Positions 1-6,998 of a stretch of DNA of 28,647 bases are shown here, one piece after another. The first letter of the stretch is position 1; every line of letters starts with the position of its first letter. The translations under genes and the position numbers were made by a program. This DNA comes from Clostridia bacterium. GTDB lineage: Bacteria > Bacillota > Clostridia > Oscillospirales > Butyricicoccaceae. The notes below the pieces were generated by a model, which was not told where the DNA came from, did not search any database, and saw only the letters and a list, made by a program, of their open reading frames with translations. The stretch is taken from positions 1 through 28,647 of the forward strand of contig JAFQKM010000274.1 of assembly GCA_017396925.1 (NCBI GenBank), written 5' to 3'.

Positions 1-2
1 GA

Positions 3-275
3 GTATACGATCTGGGCTGCCGTGAAGTCATCAATTTGCGGGACGGCGCACGGCTGGGCTATGTAGGGGATGTGGAGGTCGATATCGAAACGGGCAGCGT
101 GCGGTCGATCGTTATTCCCGGAAGACTGCGGCTCTTCGGCCTGCTGGGCAGGGATGAAGACAAGGTCGTCCGCTGGGCCGATATCGAAAAGATCGGCGCC
201 GACCTTATTCTGGTGCGGGCCGATATCAAAACCGAGCGTCCGGGCAGTGCGCGGCCCAGGCTGCGCGGGAAATAG
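3..275 (+). CDS. YlmC/YmxH family sporulation protein (PRC-barrel), 5' truncated
   Basis: The reading frame is already open at the left edge, so the start codon lies outside the window; about 90 residues remain and end at TAG 273-275. The remaining protein shows the PRC-barrel pattern of the YlmC/YmxH family: REVINLRDG-RLGYVGDVEVDIETG near the start, then IVIPGR, a FGLLGRDED segment and W-DIEKIGADLILV. Family members are small (about 80-100 residues) and occur in spore-forming Firmicutes, where their biochemical role is unknown. The tail after LILVRAD is polar and basic and looks non-conserved. A strong intrinsic terminator follows immediately, so the gene ends its transcription unit and is separate from the pxp operon. 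Confidence 0.85.
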   Translation, partial: VYDLGCREVINLRDGARLGYVGDVEVDIETGSVRSIVIPGRLRLFGLLGRDEDKVVRWADIEKIGADLILVRADIKTERPGSARPRLRGK

Positions 276-287
276 CACGGAGTACAG

Positions 288-312
288 AAAAAGAGCCGAA
301 AGGCTCTTTTTT
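288..312 (+). terminator. Intrinsic terminator after the YlmC/YmxH gene
   Basis: AAAAAGAGCC and GGCTCTTTTTT pair around a GAAA tetraloop, giving a stem followed by a T run. It lies 12 bases after the stop codon. The A-rich left arm could also let it work on the opposite strand. Confidence 0.9.
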
Positions 313-345
313 ATTGTTTTTTGACTTTTCCATTTATCAAAACAG

Positions 346-359
346 TGCTATACTATAAT
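346..359 (+). promoter_or_regulatory. Probable promoter of pxpABC (extended -10)
   Basis: TGC followed by TATACT (349-354) forms an extended -10 element, overlapped by a second TATAAT (354-359). TTGACT at 321-326 is 22 bases upstream of TATACT, too far for a standard pair, so the extended -10 probably does most of the work. The first gene starts about 65 bases downstream. Confidence 0.55.
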
Positions 360-424
360 AAAATATAGCGGCCCTGTGCCGTATGACTGATTCAAATACA
401 AAAGTCTGTAAGGAGGCACTTTTT

Positions 425-1207
425 ATGTCTGATATCCTGCGCATTGACCTCAACTCCGATCTGGGTGAAAGCTTTGGCAACTATAAGATCGGCATGGACG
501 AGGAGGTCATCCCTCATGTCACATCGGTCAACGTAGCCTGCGGCTATCACGCCGGTGATCCCATGGTTATGGAAAAGACCGTCCGCATGGCGCTGCAGCA
601 TGGCACTGCCATCGGCGCCCATCCCAGTTTCCCCGATCTGCAGGGCTTTGGCCGCCGCGATATGAAGCTGACCCGTGAAGAGGCCTATACCTTTGTCAAA
701 TATCAGCTGGGCGCCCTTTATGCCTTTGTCAAATCGGCTGGCGGCGAGCTGCAGCACCTCAAGGCCCACGGTGCACTCTATAACATGGCCGGCCGCGACA
801 TTGAAATGGCTATGGCACTGGCCCAGGCCATCCGCGATTTCGACAGCCAGATGCTGCTGCTCGGTCTGCCCAACAGCAAGATGGAAGAGGCCGCCGGCGA
901 GCTGGGCATCGGCTATGTCAGCGAGTTCTTTGCCGACCGTGCCTATAACGACGACGGCAGCCTGGTCAACCGCAAGCTGGAAGGCTCGGTCATCCACGAC
1001 GGCGATATCGCCTGCCAGCGCGTACTGCGTATGGTTCGCGACCACGAGGTCGTCACCTACACCGGCAATATCCTCAAGCTCAATTGCAAGTCGGTCTGTG
1101 TCCATGGCGATAATGAAGCGGCGGTCGCCTTTGTACGCAAGATCCGTGACGAACTGAAGAAGGAAAATGTCGAAGCTGCCAACATGAAGAAGGTCCTGGG
1201 CAGATGA
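425..1207 (+). CDS. pxpA: 5-oxoprolinase subunit PxpA (LamB/YcsF family)
   Basis: This 260-residue protein is the LamB/YcsF component of the prokaryotic ATP-dependent 5-oxoprolinase, which opens 5-oxoproline (pyroglutamate) to glutamate in the cytoplasm. Family signatures are clear: DLNSDLGE (about 8-15), NVACGYHAGDP (36-46), GAHPSFPDLQGFGRR (from about 64), HLKAHGALYN and VCVHGDN near the C terminus. The ATG at 425 is chosen because AAGGAGG at 410-416 is correctly spaced; an upstream in-frame ATG at 383 has no such site and would add 14 unconserved residues. The length matches the family. The stop overlaps the pxpB start as ATGA, indicating translational coupling in a pxpABC operon. Confidence 0.95.
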   Translation: MSDILRIDLNSDLGESFGNYKIGMDEEVIPHVTSVNVACGYHAGDPMVMEKTVRMALQHGTAIGAHPSFPDLQGFGRRDMKLTREEAYTFVKYQLGALYAFVKSAGGELQHLKAHGALYNMAGRDIEMAMALAQAIRDFDSQMLLLGLPNSKMEEAAGELGIGYVSEFFADRAYNDDGSLVNRKLEGSVIHDGDIACQRVLRMVRDHEVVTYTGNILKLNCKSVCVHGDNEAAVAFVRKIRDELKKENVEAANMKKVLGR

Positions 1208-1893
1208 AATACGATATCCGTTACTGCGGCGACTGCGCCGTGACCGTCGTATTCCCGCAGGAGATCTCACCTGCGGTCAATGCGGCCGTCTGCGGTTTTG
1301 CGGCCCGTTTTTCTCAAATGGGCCTGCCCGGCATCAGCGAGCTGGTGCCCACCTACAGCGCCGTCACCATTCATTTTGATCCCATCCTGCTCGATATGGG
1401 CAGGCTGGAGGCTGCCATCCATGAAGCGGCCAATGCACAGGATGCAGCTGCCGATGCGGAGGGCGAGACGGTTGTTGTTCCCGTTGTCTACGGCGGCGAA
1501 TACGGCCCCGACCTCGAGAATGTCTGTGCCCACAATCAGCTGACCCCCGAAGAGGTCATTGCCATCCACAGCGGCAGAGAGTATCTGATCTATATGCTGG
1601 GTTTTACACCCGGCTTCCCCTATATGGGCGGCATGGACGAGCGCATTGCCACCCCGCGTCTGAAGACGCCCCGTACCGCCATTCCGGCCGGCTCGGTGGG
1701 CATTGCCGGCGCACAGACCGGCGTCTATCCCATCCAGTCGCCCGGCGGCTGGCAGCTGATCGGCCGCACACCCTATAAGCTCTTTGATATGGAGCGTGCC
1801 GAGCCCTTCCTGCTCAAGGCCGGCCAAAAGGTCGTCTTCAAGCCGATCACCGAAGAAGAATACAAAGCCATTGAAAGGGGAGAGAACGCATGA
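1204..1893 (+). CDS. pxpB: 5-oxoprolinase subunit PxpB (KipI family)
   Basis: This 229-residue protein is the KipI-like subunit of 5-oxoprolinase. Recognisable segments are the N-terminal YCGDCAVTVVF, the conserved GFTPGFPYMGG (about 136-146) and a run from P-RL-TPR through IPAGSVGIAG to SPGGWQLIGRTP, typical of the cyclophilin-like PxpB fold. It works with PxpC, and both are needed with PxpA for ATP-dependent 5-oxoproline hydrolysis. The start overlaps the pxpA stop by four bases and its own stop overlaps the pxpC start by four bases. In Bacillus the homologue KipI also inhibits the sporulation kinase KinA. A regulatory role here is possible, but the complete pxpABC set favours the enzyme. 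Confidence 0.95.
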   Translation: MKYDIRYCGDCAVTVVFPQEISPAVNAAVCGFAARFSQMGLPGISELVPTYSAVTIHFDPILLDMGRLEAAIHEAANAQDAAADAEGETVVVPVVYGGEYGPDLENVCAHNQLTPEEVIAIHSGREYLIYMLGFTPGFPYMGGMDERIATPRLKTPRTAIPAGSVGIAGAQTGVYPIQSPGGWQLIGRTPYKLFDMERAEPFLLKAGQKVVFKPITEEEYKAIERGENA

Positions 1894-2828
1894 TCAAGGT
1901 TATTTCTCCCGGTCTGCTGACCACCCTGCAGGACGGCGGCCGCTATGGCTACCAGCAGTTCGGCGTTCCCGTATGCGGCGCCATGGACCGCTATTCTTTA
2001 AATCTGGCCAATCTGCTGGCCGGCAATGAACCCGATGAGGGTGCATTGGAAATTACCTTCATGGGTCCCACACTGGAGTTTAAAACCGGCTGCGCCTTTG
2101 CGCTGTGCGGCGGCCGTTTCGAGGCCCGGCTGGATGGACAGCCTGTTGAGATGGCCCGCGCCTATTCGGCAGCGCCCGGCAGCGTGCTGGAGATCGGCGC
2201 CGTTAGGGAAGGCTTCCGCGGCTATCTGGCCGTCAGCGGAGGTTTTGCCATCGAGCCTGTACTGGGCAGCCGTTCCACCTATTTAAAGGGCGGCTTCGGC
2301 GGCGTTGCAGGCCGCAAGCTGCAGACCGGAGATGAGCTGCCTCTGCGCAACCCGGTAAGCTGGCTGCCCTTCATGGACCAGCGCGTCTACGAGCCCGACA
2401 CCTGGCGTTATCCGCTGGAAGACCGCCCCATCCGCGTGGTCCTCGGCCCCCAGCAGGAGCGCTTCTCCGAAGCGGGCATCGAGACCTTCCTCAGCAATGC
2501 ATATACCGTCACCCAGGAAAGCGACCGCATGGGCTACCGCCTGGATGGCAAGGCCATCGAATATGCCGAAGGCTGCGATGGCAACATCATCTCCGACGGC
2601 ATCGTCATGGGCGCCGTACAGGTGCCTTCGGGCAAGCCGATCATCATGATGGCCGACCGTCAGACCACCGGCGGCTACAGCAAGATCGCCACGGTCATTA
2701 CGGCCGATCTGCCCCTGCTGGCCCAGAAACAGGCCGGCGGCAAGCTGTGTTTTGAAGCAGTGTCGCCGCAGGAAGCGGCGCGTATCCGCCGCAAGCAGCA
2801 GGGCTTTTTGCGCAGACTGGAGTTTTAA
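1890..2828 (+). CDS. pxpC: 5-oxoprolinase subunit PxpC (KipA family)
   Basis: This 312-residue protein is the KipA-like subunit of 5-oxoprolinase. The N terminus carries ISPGLLTTLQDGGRYGYQQ-GVPVCGAMD, the hallmark of the family, followed by N-LAGN, ALE-T and GYLAVSGG. The C-terminal half has the expected SDRMGYRL-G and SDGIVMGAVQVPS-G-PI-MMADRQTTGGY pattern. It completes the PxpABC complex. The ATG is embedded in the pxpB stop (ATGA) and GGGGAGAG lies just upstream. No convincing terminator follows: the 23 bases after the stop contain only a weak AT-rich stem before the rpsB promoter, so some read-through into rpsB is possible. Confidence 0.95.
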   Translation: MIKVISPGLLTTLQDGGRYGYQQFGVPVCGAMDRYSLNLANLLAGNEPDEGALEITFMGPTLEFKTGCAFALCGGRFEARLDGQPVEMARAYSAAPGSVLEIGAVREGFRGYLAVSGGFAIEPVLGSRSTYLKGGFGGVAGRKLQTGDELPLRNPVSWLPFMDQRVYEPDTWRYPLEDRPIRVVLGPQQERFSEAGIETFLSNAYTVTQESDRMGYRLDGKAIEYAEGCDGNIISDGIVMGAVQVPSGKPIIMMADRQTTGGYSKIATVITADLPLLAQKQAGGKLCFEAVSPQEAARIRRKQQGFLRRLEF

Positions 2829-2850
2829 AGAGATTTTTGTAAAATTTCTC

Positions 2851-2879
2851 TTGCATTACGGAAAGATCTGTGCTATGCT
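2851..2879 (+). promoter_or_regulatory. Promoter of rpsB-tsf
   Basis: TTGCAT (2851-2856), a 17-base spacer and TATGCT (2874-2879), with a TG one base before the -10. Transcription would start near 2886, leaving a leader of about 120 bases before rpsB. Confidence 0.75.
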
Positions 2880-2885
2880 ACATAA

Positions 2886-3008
2886 GCTAATGTTTGGGCA
2901 AAGCCCATATTACACACATTGCGGAACTCGGCTGCAGGTGTCGTCGCCAGGCGGCGGCCGCGGGCGTGAATGATCGCAATGGAGGAAAAACCAAAGGAGG
3001 ACATTAAA
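2886..3008 (+). other. rpsB 5' leader with two hairpins
   Basis: The untranslated leader contains a short hairpin, TGGGC-AAA-GCCCA (2895-2907), and a GC-rich segment around 2942-2966 where CGCC and GGCG arms can pair. It ends with AAGGAGG ahead of the rpsB ATG. Ribosomal protein S2 leaders are autoregulatory in several bacteria. I do not recognise a known motif here, so regulation is only a possibility. Confidence 0.4.
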
Positions 3009-3803
3009 ATGTCGGTAATTTCTATGAAGCAGCTGCTGGAGGCCGGTGTACACTTTGGCCACCAGACAAGAAGATGGAACCCCAAGATGGCAGAGTACAT
3101 CTTCATGGAGAGAAACGGTATCTACATCATCGACCTGCAGAAGACCGTTAAGAAGCTGGAAGAAGCTTATTTCTTCGTTCGTGACACAGCCGCTGAAGGC
3201 GGTTCCATCCTGTTCGTCGGCACAAAGAAGCAGGCTCAGGATGCCGTTAAGGAAGAGGCTGAGCGCGTCGGTATGTACTATGTCAACGCTCGTTGGCTGG
3301 GTGGTATGCTGACAAACTTCACAACAATGCGCAAGCGCGTTGCTCGCCTGAACCAGATCAACAAGATGGCCGAGGACGGCACATTCGATCTGCTGCCCAA
3401 GAAGGAAGTCATCAAGCTGAAGCTCGAGGCTGAGAAGCTGGAGAAGTACCTGGGCGGCGTTAAGAACATGAAGGAGCTGCCCGCTGCTATGTTCGTTGTT
3501 GACCTGCGCAAGGAAAAGAACGCTATCGCCGAGGCTAAGAAGCTGGGTATTCCCGTTGTTGCTATCGTCGATACAAACTGCGATCCCGACGAGGCTGACT
3601 ATGTCATCCCCGGCAACGATGACGCTATCCGCGCTATCAAGCTGATCGCACAGGCTATGGCTAACGCTGTTATCGAAGGCCGCCAGGGCGAGCAGCTGTC
3701 CGTTTCCGACGAGACAGTTGAAGCTTCCGAGCAGGTTGATACAACTCCCAGAGCTCCCCAGAAGAGAGAGTCCAAGACAGCTGAAGAGATTGTCAAGGCT
3801 TAA
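3009..3803 (+). CDS. rpsB: 30S ribosomal protein S2
   Basis: This 264-residue protein is S2 of the small ribosomal subunit. The sequence is unambiguous: MSVISMKQLLEAGVHFGHQ at the N terminus, then RRWNPKM, IYIIDLQKT, a run ending VGTKKQAQD, NARWLGGMLTNF-T and PVVAIVDTNCDPD. The ATG at 3009 follows AAAGGAGGACATTAAA; the in-frame ATG at 2970 is inside the leader and would add unconserved residues. The last 30 or so residues form an acidic and polar tail that varies in the family. Codon choice differs from the neighbours: threonine is nearly always ACA, with many GCT and GTT codons, as expected for a very highly expressed gene. It is followed by tsf after 43 bases, the usual order. Confidence 0.98.
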   Translation: MSVISMKQLLEAGVHFGHQTRRWNPKMAEYIFMERNGIYIIDLQKTVKKLEEAYFFVRDTAAEGGSILFVGTKKQAQDAVKEEAERVGMYYVNARWLGGMLTNFTTMRKRVARLNQINKMAEDGTFDLLPKKEVIKLKLEAEKLEKYLGGVKNMKELPAAMFVVDLRKEKNAIAEAKKLGIPVVAIVDTNCDPDEADYVIPGNDDAIRAIKLIAQAMANAVIEGRQGEQLSVSDETVEASEQVDTTPRAPQKRESKTAEEIVKA

Positions 3804-3846
3804 TCTTAACTAAAACAACACTATTACTTTTAGGAGGAACATACCA

Positions 3847-4767
3847 ATGGCTTTTACAGCAAAGGATGTACAGAAGCTGCGTGAGCAGACAGGCGTCGGC
3901 ATGATGGACTGCAAGAAGGCTCTTGTTGAGTCCGACGGCGATTTTGAGAAGGCAATCGAGATCCTCCGCGAGAAGGGCCTTGCTGCCGCTACAAAGAAGG
4001 CTGGCAGAATCGCTGCTGAAGGCGCTGTCTATGCTACAGTTTGCAAGGAGTGCGGCGTTGGCGCTATCGTCGAGATCAACTCCGAGACAGACTTCGTTGC
4101 TAAGAACGACCAGTTCAAGGAACTGTGCGCTGGTGTTGCTACAGTCGTTATGACAGATGCTCCCGCTGACGTCGAGGCTCTGAAGGAGTGCAAGTACGTT
4201 GGCTCCGAGATGACCGTTGTCGAGATGCTGCGCGAGAAGATCCTGACAATCGGCGAGAACATGAACATCAGAAGATTTGAGCGTTACGACAACAGCACCA
4301 TGAATGTTGCTTACATTCACATGGGCGGCCGTATCGGCGTTCTGGTTGGTCTGGAAGTTTCCGAGAACCTGAAGGGCAACGCTGCTATCGAAGAGCTGGG
4401 TAAGGACATCTGCATGCAGATCGCTGCTATGCGTCCCCAGTACCTGAACAAGGAATCCGTTCCCGCTGACGTTCTGGCCAAGGAAAAGGAAATCCTGATG
4501 GCTCAGACAATCAACGAAGGCAAGCCCGCCAACGTTGCTGAGAAGATCGTCGCTGGCCGTATCAACAAGTTCTACGAAGAGAACTGCCTGACAAACCAGG
4601 CTTTCGTTAAGGAGAACAAGATGTCTGTTGAGAAGTATGCCGATAAGGTTGCTGCTGAGCAGGGTGGTACAGTCAAGATCGCTAAGTTCGTCCGTTTCGA
4701 AAAGGGCGAGGGTCTGGCTAAGAAGGAAGACAACTTCGCTGAAGAAGTTGCAAACATGGTTAAGTAA
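3847..4767 (+). CDS. tsf: Translation elongation factor Ts
   Basis: This 306-residue protein is EF-Ts, the nucleotide exchange factor that recycles EF-Tu. The N-terminal UBA-like region shows VQKLREQTGVGMMDCKKAL, then EKAIEILREKG and AA-KKA-RIAAEG. The core has EINSETDFVAKN (about 76-87), which contacts EF-Tu, and the end shows VEKYADKVAAEQGG. Length is normal. TAGGAGGA at 3831-3838 supports the start. Codon use is biased like rpsB (ACA, GCT, GTT). It ends the rpsB-tsf unit at a strong terminator. Confidence 0.98.
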   Translation: MAFTAKDVQKLREQTGVGMMDCKKALVESDGDFEKAIEILREKGLAAATKKAGRIAAEGAVYATVCKECGVGAIVEINSETDFVAKNDQFKELCAGVATVVMTDAPADVEALKECKYVGSEMTVVEMLREKILTIGENMNIRRFERYDNSTMNVAYIHMGGRIGVLVGLEVSENLKGNAAIEELGKDICMQIAAMRPQYLNKESVPADVLAKEKEILMAQTINEGKPANVAEKIVAGRINKFYEENCLTNQAFVKENKMSVEKYADKVAAEQGGTVKIAKFVRFEKGEGLAKKEDNFAEEVANMVK

Positions 4768-4794
4768 ATTAAAAACCATCATAGAGCTTCCAAA

Positions 4795-4826
4795 GGCTCC
4801 GGAGAAATCCGGAGCCTTTTCCTTTT
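4795..4826 (+). terminator. Intrinsic terminator of rpsB-tsf
   Basis: GGCTCCGG (4795-4802), loop AGAAAT and CCGGAGCC (4809-4816) are followed by TTTTCCTTTT. Confidence 0.92.
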
Positions 4827-4853
4827 GAGAAAAAACAGAGAATAAAAAGAAAG

Positions 4854-4882
4854 GCCCCGTGACTTACGCGAAGTCACGGGGC
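4854..4882 (-). terminator. Intrinsic terminator of the deacetylase operon, possibly bidirectional
   Basis: A perfect 12-bp stem, GCCCCGTGACTT with AAGTCACGGGGC around ACGCG. Read on the minus strand it is followed by CTTTCTTTTTATT; read on the plus strand by TTTTAT. It sits 27 bases beyond the stop of the minus-strand deacetylase gene. Confidence 0.88.
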
Positions 4883-4908
4883 TTTTATGCAGTCCTGATT
4901 GTTGTGGA

Positions 4909-6261
4909 TCAGCCTTCCAGGCCCTCCAGACGGGCAAGTGCATGGATGACATTGCCATGGGTCAGATCGCCGTGGATCTCGATGGTTCTGTCATAGACGT
5001 TGCGGCAGAAGCTGTTGAAGGTCTCGAGATCGAGCGGGGCATTGGGGCGGAATTTTCCACCTTCCATGGCCAGAGCCCCTTCTTCAAGGGCCTTGCTGAT
5101 GGCGCCGCTGTAGGGATGGCCGGGCTTGACATCCAATACACGGAAGCGCTGGCGGCCTTCCATAATGGCGATGCGGCGTTCGATGGTCTTTCTGCCATAG
5201 AACAGCATGGCCAGCGCACCGCGGGTCATGGGTGTATCGGCCAGGATCTTATTGTTGCGGAAAGCAACGGTATAGCCGCGGTCATACAGATGCTTGACCG
5301 ACGGGTAAAGAACATCATCGGTGCCCAGATCCTCGAAAGGAGAGTAGTGCTCGACCAGTTCCTTAACGGTGATGACCTTATAGCCATACTGCTGCAGGAT
5401 CTCCAGAGCCTTGCCCAGACCGTCGGCGATGGGGGTGCGGCGTGCCATGTTGTATCCATCCTTCTGGAAGATGATCTGGCCGCAGAGGGCATCGGGATCG
5501 GCCCGGAGGGCAGCCTCGATGGGTTTCCAGCAGGCTTCGACCTCCTGCTCGTAGGTGGCACAGGGGAGCCAGCCGGCGCCGTCGAAGCTGGCCGCCATAT
5601 ACTGATATCCCAGCAGTGCGCAGGCGTCATAGCTGTTGAAGCCGCCGTGGATCTTATCGACATAGTGGGGCGGACGCATATATTCCATCTTATAGCCAAA
5701 GTCCTTCTGCAGCAGGTTGTCCAGCAGGTGCAGATCATCGGTGACTTCGCTCAGGGTATTCAGGTGTTTGCGTGCACCATAAACCAGCGGCTTTTTTCCG
5801 AAGAGGACATGAGCATAGGTGTGATTGGTGATCTGGTGGCCGCCGTCGAGGATACGCTGTACCAGTTCGGGGCAATGGACAGCACCGCCCCAGGCGTCTT
5901 TATTGAAATCGGGATAATGGTCATAAGACACGCCGCCCCAGGAGGCCGAGCCGTGCTTGCCGGCTTCGTCGGGATAGTTGGCCGAAGTATCGCCGACAAT
6001 ATCAAAGGTGCCCTTGCCGCCATACTGCTCCAGTGTCTCGAGCAGAACAAGGGTCAGAGGCTTGCCGCCATGGTTATCGGGCGAACAGGGGAGGTTCATA
6101 GGGCCGTCATCGAAGGTCATGGCACAGACGCGCTCGCCGGTTCTGACCCGTTCGATACGGCGTACAGGGGAAAGGTATACGGGGGTACGGCGGTCGATCT
6201 CATCCTTGAGAGCATGCTTGACCTTTTTTGCGGTACCGATGGCTTTTGTTAAAATAGACAT
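4909..6261 (-). CDS. Polysaccharide deacetylase (NodB-type) with C-terminal SLH-like repeats
   Basis: This 450-residue protein has a NodB-homology domain at about residues 44-305 and two SLH-like repeats at about 310-360 and 372-425, with a third partial one at the end. The deacetylase motifs are visible: TFDDGP (49-54), the metal-binding NHTYAH (H147, H151) and RPPH (196-199). Such enzymes remove N- or O-acetyl groups from cell-wall or exopolysaccharides. A stretch of some 40 extra residues (about 92-130, Tyr/Asp/Gly-rich) separates the first two motifs. The N terminus is basic and helical with no hydrophobic signal sequence, odd for a protein with surface-anchoring-type repeats. It is the last gene of a three-gene minus-strand operon, four bases after the PHP gene. 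The exact substrate is unknown. Confidence 0.85.
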   Translation of the reverse strand: MSILTKAIGTAKKVKHALKDEIDRRTPVYLSPVRRIERVRTGERVCAMTFDDGPMNLPCSPDNHGGKPLTLVLLETLEQYGGKGTFDIVGDTSANYPDEAGKHGSASWGGVSYDHYPDFNKDAWGGAVHCPELVQRILDGGHQITNHTYAHVLFGKKPLVYGARKHLNTLSEVTDDLHLLDNLLQKDFGYKMEYMRPPHYVDKIHGGFNSYDACALLGYQYMAASFDGAGWLPCATYEQEVEACWKPIEAALRADPDALCGQIIFQKDGYNMARRTPIADGLGKALEILQQYGYKVITVKELVEHYSPFEDLGTDDVLYPSVKHLYDRGYTVAFRNNKILADTPMTRGALAMLFYGRKTIERRIAIMEGRQRFRVLDVKPGHPYSGAISKALEEGALAMEGGKFRPNAPLDLETFNSFCRNVYDRTIEIHGDLTHGNVIHALARLEGLEG

Positions 6262-6265
6262 AGTA

Positions 6266-6997
6266 TCAACCCTTTATCAGATCTAAGATGATGCAGTAGA
6301 GAATATAGGCATAGGCCTTGCAGAAGCGCAGCAGGCCGGCCTTCTGTTTGCGGCACTTTTCCAGCTGGGAAAGGCCTTTTTTGATACGGGGGGTATTCTG
6401 AACCAGTACAGGCTGTGTGGCTCCGGCGGTCAATATCGTGCGAACTTCGTCAAGCGTCCGGGCTTTACAGTCGAGTTCCGTAAAGGCATTGCCGACTTCG
6501 GAATCATGGTGCCCATCGCTGCCGCCGGTCTGCGGTTTGTTTAGGCGATCGGCCAGGCCTTGTGCCATGGCGTTGGCCTTTGTATTTTTGAAATCGGCCC
6601 GTGCATTGGCGGTTTCGATGAAGTCGGCAGCGGCAGCTGCGGCCTCATCAATCGTCAGATGCCGTTCGTAGGGGTGGGCCCAGATGGCAATGCCGCCCTG
6701 CCGATGGATCTCGTCGATGGCCTCGGCGGCCGTGGGCAGATGGCCGGTCCGGCTTTTCAGGCAGCGGGGAAGCTCGGAGAGAAAGAGACCGACGATATGG
6801 CCGTCTTTTGTCGAGCATTCGCAGGCCGGAATGATCAGAAAGTCATCGACTTCCATGGGCTGCGAGAGCAGATCGTGATCGGCCAGTGCGAAGCCGTCCA
6901 GCCCTTTGGCTTTGGCAGCAGAGATCAATTTGGGCAGCGAGCTTCGTCCGTCGGGCGAACGATCGGAATGGACATGCAGATCGATTTTAAGCAGCAT
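6266..6997 (-). CDS. PHP domain phosphoesterase-like protein
   Basis: This 243-residue protein has the PHP metal-dependent phosphoesterase fold. Expected ligands are present: DLHVHSD with H8 and H10, ADHD (D40, H41), the E60 region (ACE), AHP (H108), the ET-N segment near 128 and SDGHH (D161, H163). Related stand-alone PHP proteins act on nucleotides, sugar phosphates or phosphoprotein; nothing here selects among these. The last 20 or so residues are hydrophobic and aromatic (AYAYILYCIILDLI), unusual for a soluble PHP enzyme and possibly a membrane or partner contact. The ATG lies one base after the stop of the ATP-grasp gene, so translation is very likely coupled. The product should be cytoplasmic. 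Confidence 0.85.
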   Translation of the reverse strand: MLLKIDLHVHSDRSPDGRSSLPKLISAAKAKGLDGFALADHDLLSQPMEVDDFLIIPACECSTKDGHIVGLFLSELPRCLKSRTGHLPTAAEAIDEIHRQGGIAIWAHPYERHLTIDEAAAAAADFIETANARADFKNTKANAMAQGLADRLNKPQTGGSDGHHDSEVGNAFTELDCKARTLDEVRTILTAGATQPVLVQNTPRIKKGLSQLEKCRKQKAGLLRFCKAYAYILYCIILDLIKG

Positions 6998-6998
6998 A

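Noticed and set aside
2829..2850. A terminator between pxpC and rpsB (AGAGA...TCTCT).
   Set aside because: The stem is short and AT-rich and no T run follows it.
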